Assembly: GCA_023230325.1 (NCBI GenBank)
Contig: JALNXN010000002.1
Span: forward strand, 62,001 to 126,000
Length of the DNA stretch: 64,000 nt
From: an archaeon
Lineage (GTDB): Archaea; Iainarchaeota; Iainarchaeia; Iainarchaeales; CSSED10-239
Direction: 5' to 3'
In this document: in pieces, positions 22,001 through 29,304 of the stretch
Numbering within the stretch: position 1 is the stretch's first letter
How the letters are laid out: the number at the start of each line of letters is the position of its first letter
Position numbers and translations under genes: made by a program
Notes under the pieces: generated by a model
Told to the model about the DNA's origin: nothing
What the model saw: the letters and a program-made list of their open reading frames with translations, nothing else
Database searches by the model: none

Positions 22001-24020
22001 CATAACTTTGATTTTCAGAATCAGTAACAGTGTCCTCTCCAGCTCTAATATGCACTCCTGCTTTGGTTGTGCCTTGTGGAACAATTACATCAAATATTAA
22101 ATAATAATCATTGTTTGGAGAAATATAATTTATTTTTTCCCCTCTACTATTCTGTATGCCTACAAAGTCAATGATTGGAAAATCACCAACTACTTTAGGG
22201 TTAAGTTTAAAGCCTAAATGGTTTGCTGAGTCTGCATCATTTGCTGATAGTGTCCCAGTTGTTGTTACACCATTTGAATCTGTGTAATTTAATATAAAGT
22301 CAGAATAACCATCTGTACGAAACATAATATCATCTAATGCAGAGTTGATGTCTGAGTCATATAAAATTGTTCCGTCCTTTGCAGAAATTGATACATGTCC
22401 TGAACTTATTTTCTGTCCAAAGCTATCTAGTAAGTCTAAGGTTAAGATTTTTGAAGATTGCTCAATTGTAAAAATAATTCTATTTTGTAGTTTGTTACTA
22501 ATGGTTATATACTGGTAGTCTTCAACATCTCCAACATAAGCATACACAAGATATTTAGAACCAACCTTTAAAGGTAAGGAAAGTCCACCAGTTGCATCTA
22601 GAACAAATGGTTCATCATTATAAGGATATTCAATTTCATCTTTTATTTCAAAGATTTTAATTTTTGCATTATCTACAGGTAGATTTTTAAAGTCAACAAC
22701 AAAGACTTCTAAAATTGCACTATTATTTATGTTTATTTCTTCTAACCTTAACTCTAGTTCTGAGAAATTAATTAAAGAAACTTTTTTACTTTCACAAAAA
22801 TAATTTTGCTTACAACCAACAACAATAAACTCTGAGTTTGTTTCTAAGCCTTGGAAGTTGATAGTTCCTGAAAGGTCAGTTGTCTTGTTGTCTAACAATG
22901 ATTGGTTTTGATCATAAATGGAGACAGAAGCATCTTGTAAAAGATTAAAGGAAATTGAATCAAGTATTTTTACTTTCAAAGAGCTTCCTCCTTTCTTTAG
23001 GGTAATGTTTATTATCTCTTCTTTGTTTAATATTTTAAAAGAGATTAAAGGATCACTTACAAAGGTCCTGTATTCTTCTTTACTTACCTTGTAGTTGATT
23101 GTTGAGCCAGAATCAACATCAATAATTGCTCTTCCATCAACAGTTCTGTTCTGAGCTATTAGTTGATCAGATAGATTATAGACTTCAACTATAGAATCAT
23201 TCAACAACTCTCCAGCCTCATCATTAACCACAAAAGTAATTCTGCTTTTTCCTTCTAAAAGCCCACTATTAAAAACAAGCTCTATGTTTCTAGTTTCTGC
23301 TTCAGAATTTAATCTTATTGTTTCTTTATGGTCTTGGTATTTGTCAGCAGAGACAATTAGCTCTATGTCCTTGTTGATTGGGACTTGTAAGTTAACATCA
23401 TAGAAATTATTTTTATCTGGTTTACCTGAGATTTCTGTTCTTTTCCCATCAAGCAAGTAGCTAACAGTAACTAGAGCATTTGCAACAATTCTTTTGTCTT
23501 GAGAATCTATTATTTTAATTTGTAAGATTCCGTTCTGAATAATTTCATTAAAAACAATTACAATTAGGTCTTCTTTTGATTCAATTAAAAAGTCTTTGTT
23601 AAAAGGCTTATAACCATCTTTCATTGCAGAAAAGGAATATGTTTTTCCTGGCTTTAGATTTATCTTAATAACATCGTTGTTGTTTACTGTTCCTGAAAAT
23701 ACCTTTTTACCTTTAACATCTTTAATCACAAGGCTTGCATCATTGATTGACTTGTTGTCAGAACCTTGAATACTAAATTTGATTTCAGAAGTTGCATTAA
23801 CATTAAACACAAATAAGAATAATACTAGTAAGATTATAATTAGTAAGATTGAACCAAACAAGATAAATGGAGGAACTCCTTTATTTTCTAATTTTTTATT
23901 TAAAGCATTTAGGTTGATTCCTTTCTTTGTTAACCAATTTGAAAAATTATAATAACCTTTTTCTAAGCTACTGTATATTTTTGAGAAAAAATTATTTCTT
24001 TTTTTTTCTTCCTTACCCAT
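16014..24020 (-). CDS. Giant surface protein (about 2,668 aa) with Tyr/Asn/Gly-rich insert and distinctive C-terminal region
   Basis: ATG at 24020 (MGKEEKK) is preferred to the upstream TTG at 24035. A basic cytosolic segment containing LEKGYYNF precedes one membrane helix (about residues 50-73). A very long series of Ig/carboxypeptidase-regulatory-like modules follows. Residues about 1,155-1,225 form a Tyr/Asn/Gly/Ser-rich low-complexity insert, matching the position of the insert in the 2,342-aa paralogue. A Cys-containing motif with YCD (RDGYCDSYGASEL, about residue 1,606) is also shared. The last 600 residues differ from the rest: a Cys/Gly/Ala-rich hydrophobic stretch (about 2,127-2,190), a Pro/Thr linker (TPPVTPPPVTPP, about 2,290), a coiled coil (about 2,440-2,530) and a second Gly/Ala-rich hydrophobic patch (GILGNVAGSNV). 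Likely a major surface protein; the role of the C-terminal part is unknown. Confidence 0.9.
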   Translation of the reverse strand: MGKEEKKRNNFFSKIYSSLEKGYYNFSNWLTKKGINLNALNKKLENKGVPPFILFGSILLIIILLVLFLFVFNVNATSEIKFSIQGSDNKSINDASLVIKDVKGKKVFSGTVNNNDVIKINLKPGKTYSFSAMKDGYKPFNKDFLIESKEDLIVIVFNEIIQNGILQIKIIDSQDKRIVANALVTVSYLLDGKRTEISGKPDKNNFYDVNLQVPINKDIELIVSADKYQDHKETIRLNSEAETRNIELVFNSGLLEGKSRITFVVNDEAGELLNDSIVEVYNLSDQLIAQNRTVDGRAIIDVDSGSTINYKVSKEEYRTFVSDPLISFKILNKEEIINITLKKGGSSLKVKILDSISFNLLQDASVSIYDQNQSLLDNKTTDLSGTINFQGLETNSEFIVVGCKQNYFCESKKVSLINFSELELRLEEININNSAILEVFVVDFKNLPVDNAKIKIFEIKDEIEYPYNDEPFVLDATGGLSLPLKVGSKYLVYAYVGDVEDYQYITISNKLQNRIIFTIEQSSKILTLDLLDSFGQKISSGHVSISAKDGTILYDSDINSALDDIMFRTDGYSDFILNYTDSNGVTTTGTLSANDADSANHLGFKLNPKVVGDFPIIDFVGIQNSRGEKINYISPNNDYYLIFDVIVPQGTTKAGVHIRAGEDTVTDSENQSYGITGFMADTTNFTYSTTYNPLPEPGSQSIDVLNQGNAGNINKWIELKWDNKLGVTNKQIKIKVKAIDSSTFKPKFKYRAWVERDFEVYRDPQDSTLQKKYSTNNRQQLYADTKEITVELFDVPAECKDDICVSYSFIDSDGISYSKEDFFALKGDVFALEATLYSNKNRVIKLNTKTSTTQPAISFISADEGTLAFPTNFNLGTISELELNKDGINLRAGERKKVYTYFVSKAIGVSYIDSKFILEDDSALEQRLSFEVLDKRYLRILFNPDLILPFGSKLELEVFDSANGNPIENAFIKIEDEQGQFIRLIKGDRLNGRAGKYVINSDFVVNKLNLTISAYGYVPFTKQLLIADDSVLVAPKEVLINLGVDQISQTVNFNLENISDTSVTDIYVGEPVWVNGADTLTLDVRGPPSVTKKNKINFQAIATVSKDALFDSAYANVPIYGLVGNRQVATVVSIRINRGLIVDDCLVIAPKKIDTFVGLNTNFNYDDYYGAGDYQDFIGSQNLNYTPNQSYNTGYGGSIPGSSNSNSNYNYYNDGFNRYINNFITSRAGASENTVVFTIQNKCEQIVFLNPKLVPISSNSNNDLEIILNQLTILPGEEKLYDVLIKNTSDREQIKKYKFNILWENSFYNLSPTELNVDLIDVSKALWVAPTQLQIYLSQTTEQQPAITSTRIMIKNIGNVPITDIQISTYPQIKSANIGVTEYPREIKILEPGKRVPVDLKFTVNINRATLEDMYFVVTGKAAGVKNPVFAKTTAYFLISSPNCLKISPKNLDFTLNLGEKKARNISINNQCAEPVAIVGIDKRLGSYQQAFGNNAVSLVPTSGMGVIPPNGFADFSFSITANAYGGQPKVPVTIIGQALNSGNYVTSESTLVSLNILSKDQDEQNDFLQSFEVTLPVCNNPSESKTVYMPLISVNDCTGRDGYCDSYGASELILSKIDEMYGKIQTVAAHSQNQLLKTGCSVQKALQGYCPISDLGGDLGPVEFDVYLQNDSLSYDLVKEILSKSDYKFKKYFVDVAVPNSNLTGYGTYQYGGKINIPNLSGCGKYKLELNAFIGANQDSIFPNRVNFLVNLVSYKQTEQCEKSIENYLNYLPWDIDLTKNKSKGTWLTVFSGDENVAKEILSGVSKFEKNDNRYVKGNIPSTKQNHLNIRVGKINEDQEALAKIYFNDLQKSPSSKPEQLNIVINNRYAISGTSQLPEKVLTDAKILINNFISKTDYTENCISENLDYMLILKVIKAGRLEFDPKEKTSVVLVDKVCTDLNIVSDILENVVLNLKAPNDLNTWFEYRNKKYDSLGLDLKQGVSNDFNVCYIPQNDQIYNLVGKDIIVSARSIYSTSLKAGNVGQRKSEATIHLSSCGVTPVDVLEIVSNKVVAANKDGGSAQDTYYALVDWNRSYNPTDTETLCDTINKYIEKNPSSSLFFDYKLENCNTGKTKAEKEAKNNKAINNALTKYFVPCMATCTACTAGTNAIFGMVPVLGQIKLLSGVVVDCGIFACGLPSASIYLNTVTGKGFSDFIDGWLTKLFIGEQNKQTGTEIHLARSVVGGIEGMSTWIAEVFNGTNLESPGATTLGIGTAQALSGSRMVKATPLGFEKGASSVLEGVSGTLTPVGAVVPTPPVTPPPVTPPIVTNVPHTVDARLGKYVSYMNGTSTSYSFVPHDPAMAARILPRVTNTAGAYIPSQIESLTASELDDLVSLIRNGTFSKARPNLFALNLSSLASQVETFAIKKYPTHPFTFGVGATATTPPAGTAGTPGGAGATALEGISQVEYDDLLNTIETQKAEIKGNLDKITAEKAKLTDLQDGSKKWYQKHKKATGTKKALTRLEVNAKPLEDAMKQLDDLERALKPGGTRLTPTVVDAAGNPKIPINDAIKNQITDLESSVVRKAKVKFSAKLANFGAGMFRALACGILGNVAGSNVLTDTGITGLDHSVLINDNVNFNRNTLYKVDIIDNQDSQDPNNKSRYDLKIESYVGSTSNNQRIDNCSK

Positions 24021-24216
24021 ATCTATACTTTCCAAACAAATGTTTAATGCTGTGTTTTTGTTGTTCTTTATTCTTTCTGTTTTGTTGTTTTTAGATTTAA
24101 ATATTATTCTTAATTTATAATTATAATTTACATCAAATTATATATAAATATATCTATATATGGAAAGTCTTTAAAAAAGAATCAATTTAAAAAAAAAGAA
24201 AAAAAGGGAAAGGAAA

Positions 24217-24552
24217 TTATTTAGTATTTGCAACCCTAATGATTGCAACGATTGAAACAATCATTGCAGCTGGTCCTACAAAGTGAACTAAATTTATTAA
24301 AATTCCTCTTAAAAGATCCCCAATTACAGGTAATGCATTTATAGAATTGCTTGTTGCAATAAATGCTATTGCTGCAATTAAGAATAAAGATACATTTCTG
24401 TCAGAGATGTTTAATAATCCAATTATTAAACCTAAGATTATTAGTGCTACTGATACCCAACTTGGATTTCCTGTAGAGTAAATCAATCCAAAAATAATTG
24501 AAATTAAAATTCCAAATAAAAAAGCATAAGCCCCTATTTTTTGAAAGTCCAT
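24217..24552 (-). CDS. Small integral membrane protein, 111 aa
   Basis: About four hydrophobic segments are visible (residues 8-25, 30-48, 54-73 and 82-107) with short polar loops, so the protein is almost wholly membrane embedded. The start ATG at 24552 (MDFQKIGAYAF) has no clear ribosome binding site. I do not recognise the family. It stands alone on the minus strand between the giant surface protein gene and a gene-free purine-rich spacer. No catalytic or binding residues are apparent. Confidence 0.75.
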   Translation of the reverse strand: MDFQKIGAYAFLFGILISIIFGLIYSTGNPSWVSVALIILGLIIGLLNISDRNVSLFLIAAIAFIATSNSINALPVIGDLLRGILINLVHFVGPAAMIVSIVAIIRVANTK

Positions 24553-24945
24553 TTTTTTCTGCCCCCATACCTAAATTGTATATTAGAATTATAGAACAAA
24601 AGATTTAAATATATTAATTTTTGTAAACAAAGATAGGTTGTTTGAAAAAAGAGTGGGGATTACAGAAAAGGGATAGAAAAAGGAAAATTGGAAACTGATT
24701 TTAAAAGAAAATGAAAGACTATGAATTAAAAAATTTTTAATTAAAGGATTTTTAAAAAAGAAGATTTGTGATAAGAAAAATAAGGGCAGAAAAGAAGAAG
24801 GAAAAACATATCAGTCAATCCTTCTAATTTTTATAAGTTTTAAAAAAGGCAGAAAAGGGAAAAGCAAGAAAAGAAAGATATGTAATTAAAAAAGGGGTTT
24901 TTTAATTAAAGGGGGTTAATTATTTTGCAAAAGTAAAAAATACTT
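24553..24945. other. Gene-free spacer, purine-rich on the plus strand
   Basis: This 393-bp stretch has no plausible gene on either strand. The plus strand is dominated by A and G runs (AAAAAAGGCAGAAAAGGGAA and similar). Two related inverted repeats are present: a 19-bp palindrome AATTAAAAAATTTTTAATT at 24724-24742, and a hairpin at 24884-24907 that probably ends transcription of the regulator gene. The first part should contain the promoter of the 111-aa membrane protein. Confidence 0.6.
24884..24907 (-). terminator. Perfect hairpin downstream of the winged-helix gene
   Basis: AATTAAAAAA, then GGGG, then TTTTTTAATT: a perfect 10-bp inverted repeat with a 4-nt loop, starting 39 bp past the end of the regulator gene (stop at 24946). 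On the minus strand the distal arm gives a T-rich run. Position and shape fit a transcription terminator, but AT-only stems are weak, so this is moderate confidence. Confidence 0.45.
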
Positions 24946-25407
24946 TTACCTAACAATAAAGTATACCTTTCTTCCTGCTTGCACTTTCCTTAAGTATCCA
25001 TTGTTTACTAGTTTGTTTAATCTCTGTGATGCTGCATTTGATCCCTTATAATTAAATTCATTTTGGACCATCTCAGCGTCAACTTTTTGTTTAACTTTAA
25101 TAAAAGAAATTATCTTGTCATCTATCTCTGGTAATATGTTGTAAACATCTGTGTTTTGTTCTTGCTTAGTCTTTATGTTGTTTTTAACTAAAAACTGTAA
25201 GCTATCATACTTCTCTCTTAGTTCTAAAAGTATGTTGTTTGTCTTTTTTCTTTCTTCTATTAATTGATGAATGATTACTGAAAGTATTAATGGATCATTA
25301 AACTTTTCTTGGATTTGAATAAGATCACTCAAACCCAGTTCTTTTGTGTCTTCTTTGAGTAACAACTCTAGAAATTTCTGTTTTGTGTTAATGTCATTTT
25401 CTGTCAT
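24946..25407 (-). CDS. Winged-helix DNA-binding protein, 153 aa
   Basis: The C-terminal 65 residues read as a winged helix-turn-helix: a first helix (DKIISFIKVK), a helix-turn-helix containing QNEFNYKGSNAASQRLNKLV, and a wing ending NNGYLRKVQAGRKVYFIVR. The N-terminal half is helical and partly coiled coil (LIEERKKTNNILLELREKYD), suggesting dimerisation. The ATG at 25407 is directly preceded by an inverted repeat (25414-25430) that overlaps where the transcript should start, so autorepression is a reasonable inference. Neighbours are an unknown membrane protein and a NurA-like nuclease, which say little about the regulon. Specific family not recognised. Confidence 0.75.
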   Translation of the reverse strand: MTENDINTKQKFLELLLKEDTKELGLSDLIQIQEKFNDPLILSVIIHQLIEERKKTNNILLELREKYDSLQFLVKNNIKTKQEQNTDVYNILPEIDDKIISFIKVKQKVDAEMVQNEFNYKGSNAASQRLNKLVNNGYLRKVQAGRKVYFIVR

Positions 25408-25413
25408 AATATA

Positions 25414-25430
25414 TCATGATTATGTCATGA
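25414..25430. promoter_or_regulatory. Palindromic putative operator upstream of the winged-helix gene
   Basis: TCATGA, 5-bp spacer, TCATGA: the half-sites are 11 bp apart, about one helical turn, and the second lies within 25 bp of the ATG at 25407. This is a good size and place for a dimeric regulator to block transcription of its own gene. Binding is inferred, not shown. Confidence 0.5.
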
Positions 25431-25601
25431 AAGTATTAAAAGAGCATCGGTTTAAAATTTCTTAAGAAATAGGTTTTTTTGTTTGATTTTCTAACCGCTT
25501 TTTGATGGCTAAAAAGATCAAGCTTTCTTTATTAAAATATTATATAGTATACACAAAACCATTTAATAAACTAATGAGTTTGGATTATTAACTTTTTTTC
25601 C

Positions 25602-26681
25602 TTAAAAGATTCTAGATTCTCTTCTTGGCACCCTAAACCCAAATTTTCTTGTTTTTTCTAAAATTGTGTTTGTTATTGAATCAATTTCATCAAGCCTTAG
25701 TCTGCTTCTCAAATCTGCTTCTATTAGGGGTGAAGGATAAACATATCTTTTGTTTAGATTAGAAACTGAGGAGATGTTTGAGACAATCTGTTCTGTGTAT
25801 TCTTTTAAGGACAAGCCAAAACTCTCAAAGTAAATAAATTCTAGTCTTAAAGGAAAGTCATCTTCTGAAAGTTTAATATAAAGAATATAAAGGTTGTCAG
25901 AGACCTCTTTTGGAAAGTCCTTTAAGATTGGATGTTCTTTAAAGTTGTCTGAATATTTAATAACACAAGTTCTTTCATTTTTAGAGAGCAGAGAGAAGAC
26001 TAAGAAAGGATCATACAGTTCATTTGTTAGCTTCTCTTTTATTATCTTTTCTTCTAAGAATTTAAAAAATCTGTTTGCTCTTGAGTCTTCAATACACCCA
26101 ACCAAGTAGACTTTTTTTTCTTTACAAAGATTATAGATATTAATAAAATTATTAATTAAGGAATTATAAGAAGAAAGTAATTTAGATTCCTTTGAAGGCT
26201 TAGAAATATATTGTGGAACAATTGAACCATCAATTAAACAAAAATTAGAATCACTTTTTTCAATTATTTCAAAAGAAAGCCCAATCTCTTTTTCTAATCT
26301 CAAAATTGAGGTGTTCCAAACAATCTCTTCAAGTTCTAAAGCAGAAGTTGTGATGTATGGTTTTGCAAGATTATAGGCTTTTGGAAAATAGGTTGCCTTT
26401 TCTAGTTTTGAATTTCTGTAATTGAAGACTACTCCAACTTCCTTAATTATGGTAATGTTTGCAAAATTAAATTGTTTGTTTACAAAACCAGAATCAACAC
26501 CAATAAAGGAACTATTTTGGTCTTTTATAATTTCAATTTTGTTAATTATTTTTTCTAAGTTGTTGTATGGATTATTAATTTCTTTGAAGTTGTTCTTTTT
26601 CAAGTATTTAATTGTTAATTGGTTCTTTTCATAGTTGTTAACCATTAGATTAACAATATTTTGTAAGTTGTCCATAATCAT
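25602..26681 (-). CDS. nurA: NurA-domain nuclease
   Basis: NurA proteins are 5'-3' nucleases that work with the HerA translocase in archaeal DNA end resection. Two metal-site motifs of the family are visible: an Asp in FIGVDSGF (residues about 61-65) and an Asp in CLIDGSIVPQY (about residues 149-153). The C-terminus (PSPLIEADLRSRLRLDEI) also fits. The ATG at 26681 (or 26675) is preferred over the upstream TTG at 26696, because a TATA box at about 26701-26714 places the transcript start near 26680, giving a leaderless mRNA. No HerA gene is in the window, so its partner must be elsewhere. Function is assigned from motifs and length (about 359 aa); confidence is good, not absolute. Confidence 0.8.
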   Translation of the reverse strand: MIMDNLQNIVNLMVNNYEKNQLTIKYLKKNNFKEINNPYNNLEKIINKIEIIKDQNSSFIGVDSGFVNKQFNFANITIIKEVGVVFNYRNSKLEKATYFPKAYNLAKPYITTSALELEEIVWNTSILRLEKEIGLSFEIIEKSDSNFCLIDGSIVPQYISKPSKESKLLSSYNSLINNFINIYNLCKEKKVYLVGCIEDSRANRFFKFLEEKIIKEKLTNELYDPFLVFSLLSKNERTCVIKYSDNFKEHPILKDFPKEVSDNLYILYIKLSEDDFPLRLEFIYFESFGLSLKEYTEQIVSNISSVSNLNKRYVYPSPLIEADLRSRLRLDEIDSITNTILEKTRKFGFRVPRRESRIF

Positions 26682-26693
26682 TATATTAAACCA

Positions 26694-26787
26694 CAAACAA
26701 TTTATTAATATATAAGAAAGAATCTTTTTCTGTGTGGGTAAAAAAAGATATTTCTAGCAAACAATTTATTAATATATAAGAAAGAAT
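26694..26787. repeat. Duplicated 30-bp promoter segment upstream of nurA
   Basis: An identical 30-bp sequence beginning CAAACAATTTATTAATATAT occurs at 26694-26723 and again at 26758-26787, 64 bp apart. Read on the minus strand each copy contains a TATA-like CTTATATATTAATAA. The proximal copy is placed correctly to drive nurA; the distal copy could be a second promoter or a leftover duplication. Confidence 0.75.
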
Positions 26788-26899
26788 AGGATTAAAGGAT
26801 GAAGGCTTAAAGAAGAAAAGAAAAATGGAAATTTAAAAAAAGAAATAAAATTGGGATTGAAAATTAATAACTAAGAAAAATAAAGAATAAGAAAAGAAG

Positions 26900-27799
26900 T
26901 TACATTGCCTCTAATCTTCTAATCCTTTCCTCAATTGGAGGATGTGTTGAAAATAGATTTCTTTTTTTTCTTTTTAAGGGATTAGAAATATATAGATGTG
27001 CTGAGCCTTTAGAGGCTGAAGCCACTGGTCTGTCTATTGAGGAGATCTTTCTTAAAGCACTTGCAAGACCTTTTGGGTACCTTGTTAACTCTGCTCCAGA
27101 AGCGTCTGCCAAATATTCTCTTTTTCTTGAAATTGACATCTGTATAAGTAGGGCAATTATTGGAGAGAAGATTACAAAAGCTATGGCTATAACTAAAACC
27201 AAGATCCCTCCTTTGTTATCGTTACCACCTCCTGAAGCTCCACCAAATATCAAAGACCTAAAAGCAATATCTGACACCATGACTATTAGTCCAAAAAGAA
27301 CAGTAACAATCATCATAACTTTTATGTCTCTGTTTTTTATATGTGAAAGTTCGTGGGCAATTACTCCTTCTAGCTCCTCTCTGTTTAAAAGCTCTAAAAG
27401 ACCAGAAGTTACAGCTACAGAAGAATGCTTTGGATCTCTTCCAGTTGCAAAAGCATTTGGAGAAACATCATTAATAACATATACTTTTGGTTTTGGGATT
27501 CCAGCAGCAATTGCTAATCCCTCAACTAGATTATCCAAGTATTTATGTTTTGGATTTTTTTCATCAATTGGTTTTGCTTTTGAGGTTGAGAGTACAATTT
27601 TGTCTCCTGAATAGTAACCTATTAACGCAAAGATAATTGCAAAGAGTCCAGCAAAAAACAAGATTCCAAAACCTGCAAATGAGAATATTAATTTTAAACA
27701 ATATCCAATAACCAAGATTAAGATAAAGAAGATAAACATTAAAAAATAGGTTTTTATATTATTTCTTCGTATCTCAGAATAAAAACTTTTAGAACTCAT
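26900..27799 (-). CDS. htpX: HtpX-like membrane zinc metalloprotease (M48)
   Basis: HtpX is a membrane-bound protease that degrades damaged membrane proteins. The zinc motif HELSH sits at about residues 149-153 in GVIAHELSHIKNRD, and the distal zinc ligand is in SRKREYLADASGAE. Two N-terminal membrane helices precede the catalytic domain and two more follow the HExxH motif, which is the usual family topology. The C-terminus LFSTHPPIEERIRRLEAM is also characteristic. ATG at 27799 is preferred to the GTG at 27805; a TATA-like TTATATATTG about 25-30 nt upstream suggests a leaderless transcript. Length (299 aa) is normal for the family. It is transcribed on the minus strand, between nurA and the fibre-like triplet. 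Confidence 0.93.
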   Translation of the reverse strand: MSSKSFYSEIRRNNIKTYFLMFIFFILILVIGYCLKLIFSFAGFGILFFAGLFAIIFALIGYYSGDKIVLSTSKAKPIDEKNPKHKYLDNLVEGLAIAAGIPKPKVYVINDVSPNAFATGRDPKHSSVAVTSGLLELLNREELEGVIAHELSHIKNRDIKVMMIVTVLFGLIVMVSDIAFRSLIFGGASGGGNDNKGGILVLVIAIAFVIFSPIIALLIQMSISRKREYLADASGAELTRYPKGLASALRKISSIDRPVASASKGSAHLYISNPLKRKKRNLFSTHPPIEERIRRLEAM

Positions 27800-27904
27800 A
27801 ATCACACATCTTTATAGTCAATATATAACTATTGAGTAAACAGTTTAAATAATTATTTGTTTTTTAGAAATTAAAAAAATATAAAAAGAAGAGGTAGGAT
27901 AAAT

Positions 27905-29281
27905 TTATTCTACCCCTGAATTTCCTGATGATCCTGATGAATATTTAGTAACACCATCAAAAACACAAGTTATATCTGAATAATATTTCTCTGTAGTTGT
28001 TCCTCTTGCCCATAGATTATCAGATTGCACCCAAGCAATATTGGAAACAGAATCGCTAACTTCATCACCACTTAAAAATTTACCATTATGCAATGCACAA
28101 AATGCTTTTCCTGAAATCTCATTTCCATTTAGTTTAAAAGGTCCACCATCCAATTCAGTCACATTCTCAAATCTTACATTTCCATATGTTACATTTATTT
28201 CAGAACCATTAAAACTAACATCACAATCATGATTTGTTCTTGCAACTCCTAAAGAAGTATTTGGTCCACTCCTATAAACAAAAACATCCACAGAATTACA
28301 TAAGAGTGCAGTCAATGCCTCCTCAGACAACTTCTTAACAGTCAAAGAGTTGTTTGCAAAGTCCACAGTTTCCATTATGTCCAAGTCTGCATTTTCCACA
28401 GCACCCTCAGCAAATTTATTTGTTGTTATAAAGTCGTCTGCAAGCTTAGAAGTAATTATTGCCCCATCATTCAATTTATTAGTTGTAATTTCATTGTTAC
28501 CAATCATACTATTTACAATTCCTAGATCCTTGATTGAAAAAGTATTCATTTCAGAAGGGTTTGTTTTTAATATACCAGCACCAGCTTCCATTAAATCAAT
28601 AGCTGCAATTGTGCCAACTGCAACAAAAGCAGAATTATCTGGATTCTTTGACAAATAATTAATTCCAGAATTATTATTCAATATTTTAAAATCAACATAA
28701 TTTAGACCTTCATTTGCAAAATTACTTTTAGTTAAAGTATTATTTTTAATCTTTGAACCAGTAACTGCATTATCTACTAAATTTTCTCCATAAACATAAT
28801 TAATTTTACTTTCTGAAACACTGTTATCCTTTAGCTTATTTGTTGTGATTGATTTATCTGCAAATTTATTATTATTTAGAGAATTAACCACTAAATTGTT
28901 TGCATAATACTCTAAACTACTATAATTTGGATTTGAAATTGAAATTGTTTTAGGAAAACTACTATTGTTTACTTCAACTATAATTCTTAATGGGAAAGTC
29001 TTATCAGTTCCTGTCAAATCTTTAGAAATTGGATCTGTAAAAAAACCAGTGGCTATTTCGGAGTTAAAGTTTGCATATGGTAAATTTGTTTTATCTAAAA
29101 CTAAATTATCGTTTGATATAACATTAACATATGCTTTTATTCCAATATCTTGAGAGGTATCACTTAAATTTAAATCTCCAGTTATCTTAATTACAAAAGG
29201 AACATCGTGTGCATATCCAACATTTATAATTAAAAGAAAACTAATTATTATTACAAAAATTCCAAATATTTTTTTTATCAT
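27905..29281 (-). CDS. Secreted fibre-like repeat protein, third of three tandem paralogues (458 aa)
   Basis: A signal peptide (MIKKIFGIFVIIISFLLIIN, ending GYA) is followed by an N-terminal domain beginning DVPFVIKITGDLNL that is shared by all three genes. The middle of the protein is a run of short repeats such as ITTNKLKDNSVSESKI, AVTGSKIKNNTLTKSNF and EITTNKLNDGAIITSKL: roughly 10-20 residues each with a T-x-K-[IL] core. Similar repeats occur in phage tail-fibre and other elongated surface proteins. A C-terminal domain with two conserved cysteines (KAFCALHNGKF and DITCVFDG) closes it. It follows its paralogue by 23 bp and has a GGTGAT ribosome binding site. A secreted, elongated, perhaps trimeric fibre is the best guess. 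Confidence 0.85.
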   Translation of the reverse strand: MIKKIFGIFVIIISFLLIINVGYAHDVPFVIKITGDLNLSDTSQDIGIKAYVNVISNDNLVLDKTNLPYANFNSEIATGFFTDPISKDLTGTDKTFPLRIIVEVNNSSFPKTISISNPNYSSLEYYANNLVVNSLNNNKFADKSITTNKLKDNSVSESKINYVYGENLVDNAVTGSKIKNNTLTKSNFANEGLNYVDFKILNNNSGINYLSKNPDNSAFVAVGTIAAIDLMEAGAGILKTNPSEMNTFSIKDLGIVNSMIGNNEITTNKLNDGAIITSKLADDFITTNKFAEGAVENADLDIMETVDFANNSLTVKKLSEEALTALLCNSVDVFVYRSGPNTSLGVARTNHDCDVSFNGSEINVTYGNVRFENVTELDGGPFKLNGNEISGKAFCALHNGKFLSGDEVSDSVSNIAWVQSDNLWARGTTTEKYYSDITCVFDGVTKYSSGSSGNSGVE

Positions 29282-29286
29282 TTACA

Positions 29287-29292
29287 ATCACC
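29287..29292 (-). promoter_or_regulatory. Ribosome binding site of the third fibre-like gene
   Basis: Minus-strand GGTGAT, a perfect match to the archaeal anti-Shine-Dalgarno, lies about 5 nt upstream of the ATG at 29281. The preceding gene ends only 23 bp away, so translation within a shared mRNA is expected. Confidence 0.7.
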
Positions 29293-29304
29293 TAATATAC
29301 AATA

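Noticed and set aside
25400..26700. TTG at 26696 as nurA start
   Set aside because: The TATA box position puts the transcript start near 26680, so translation from 26696 is unlikely; ATG at 26681 or 26675 chosen.
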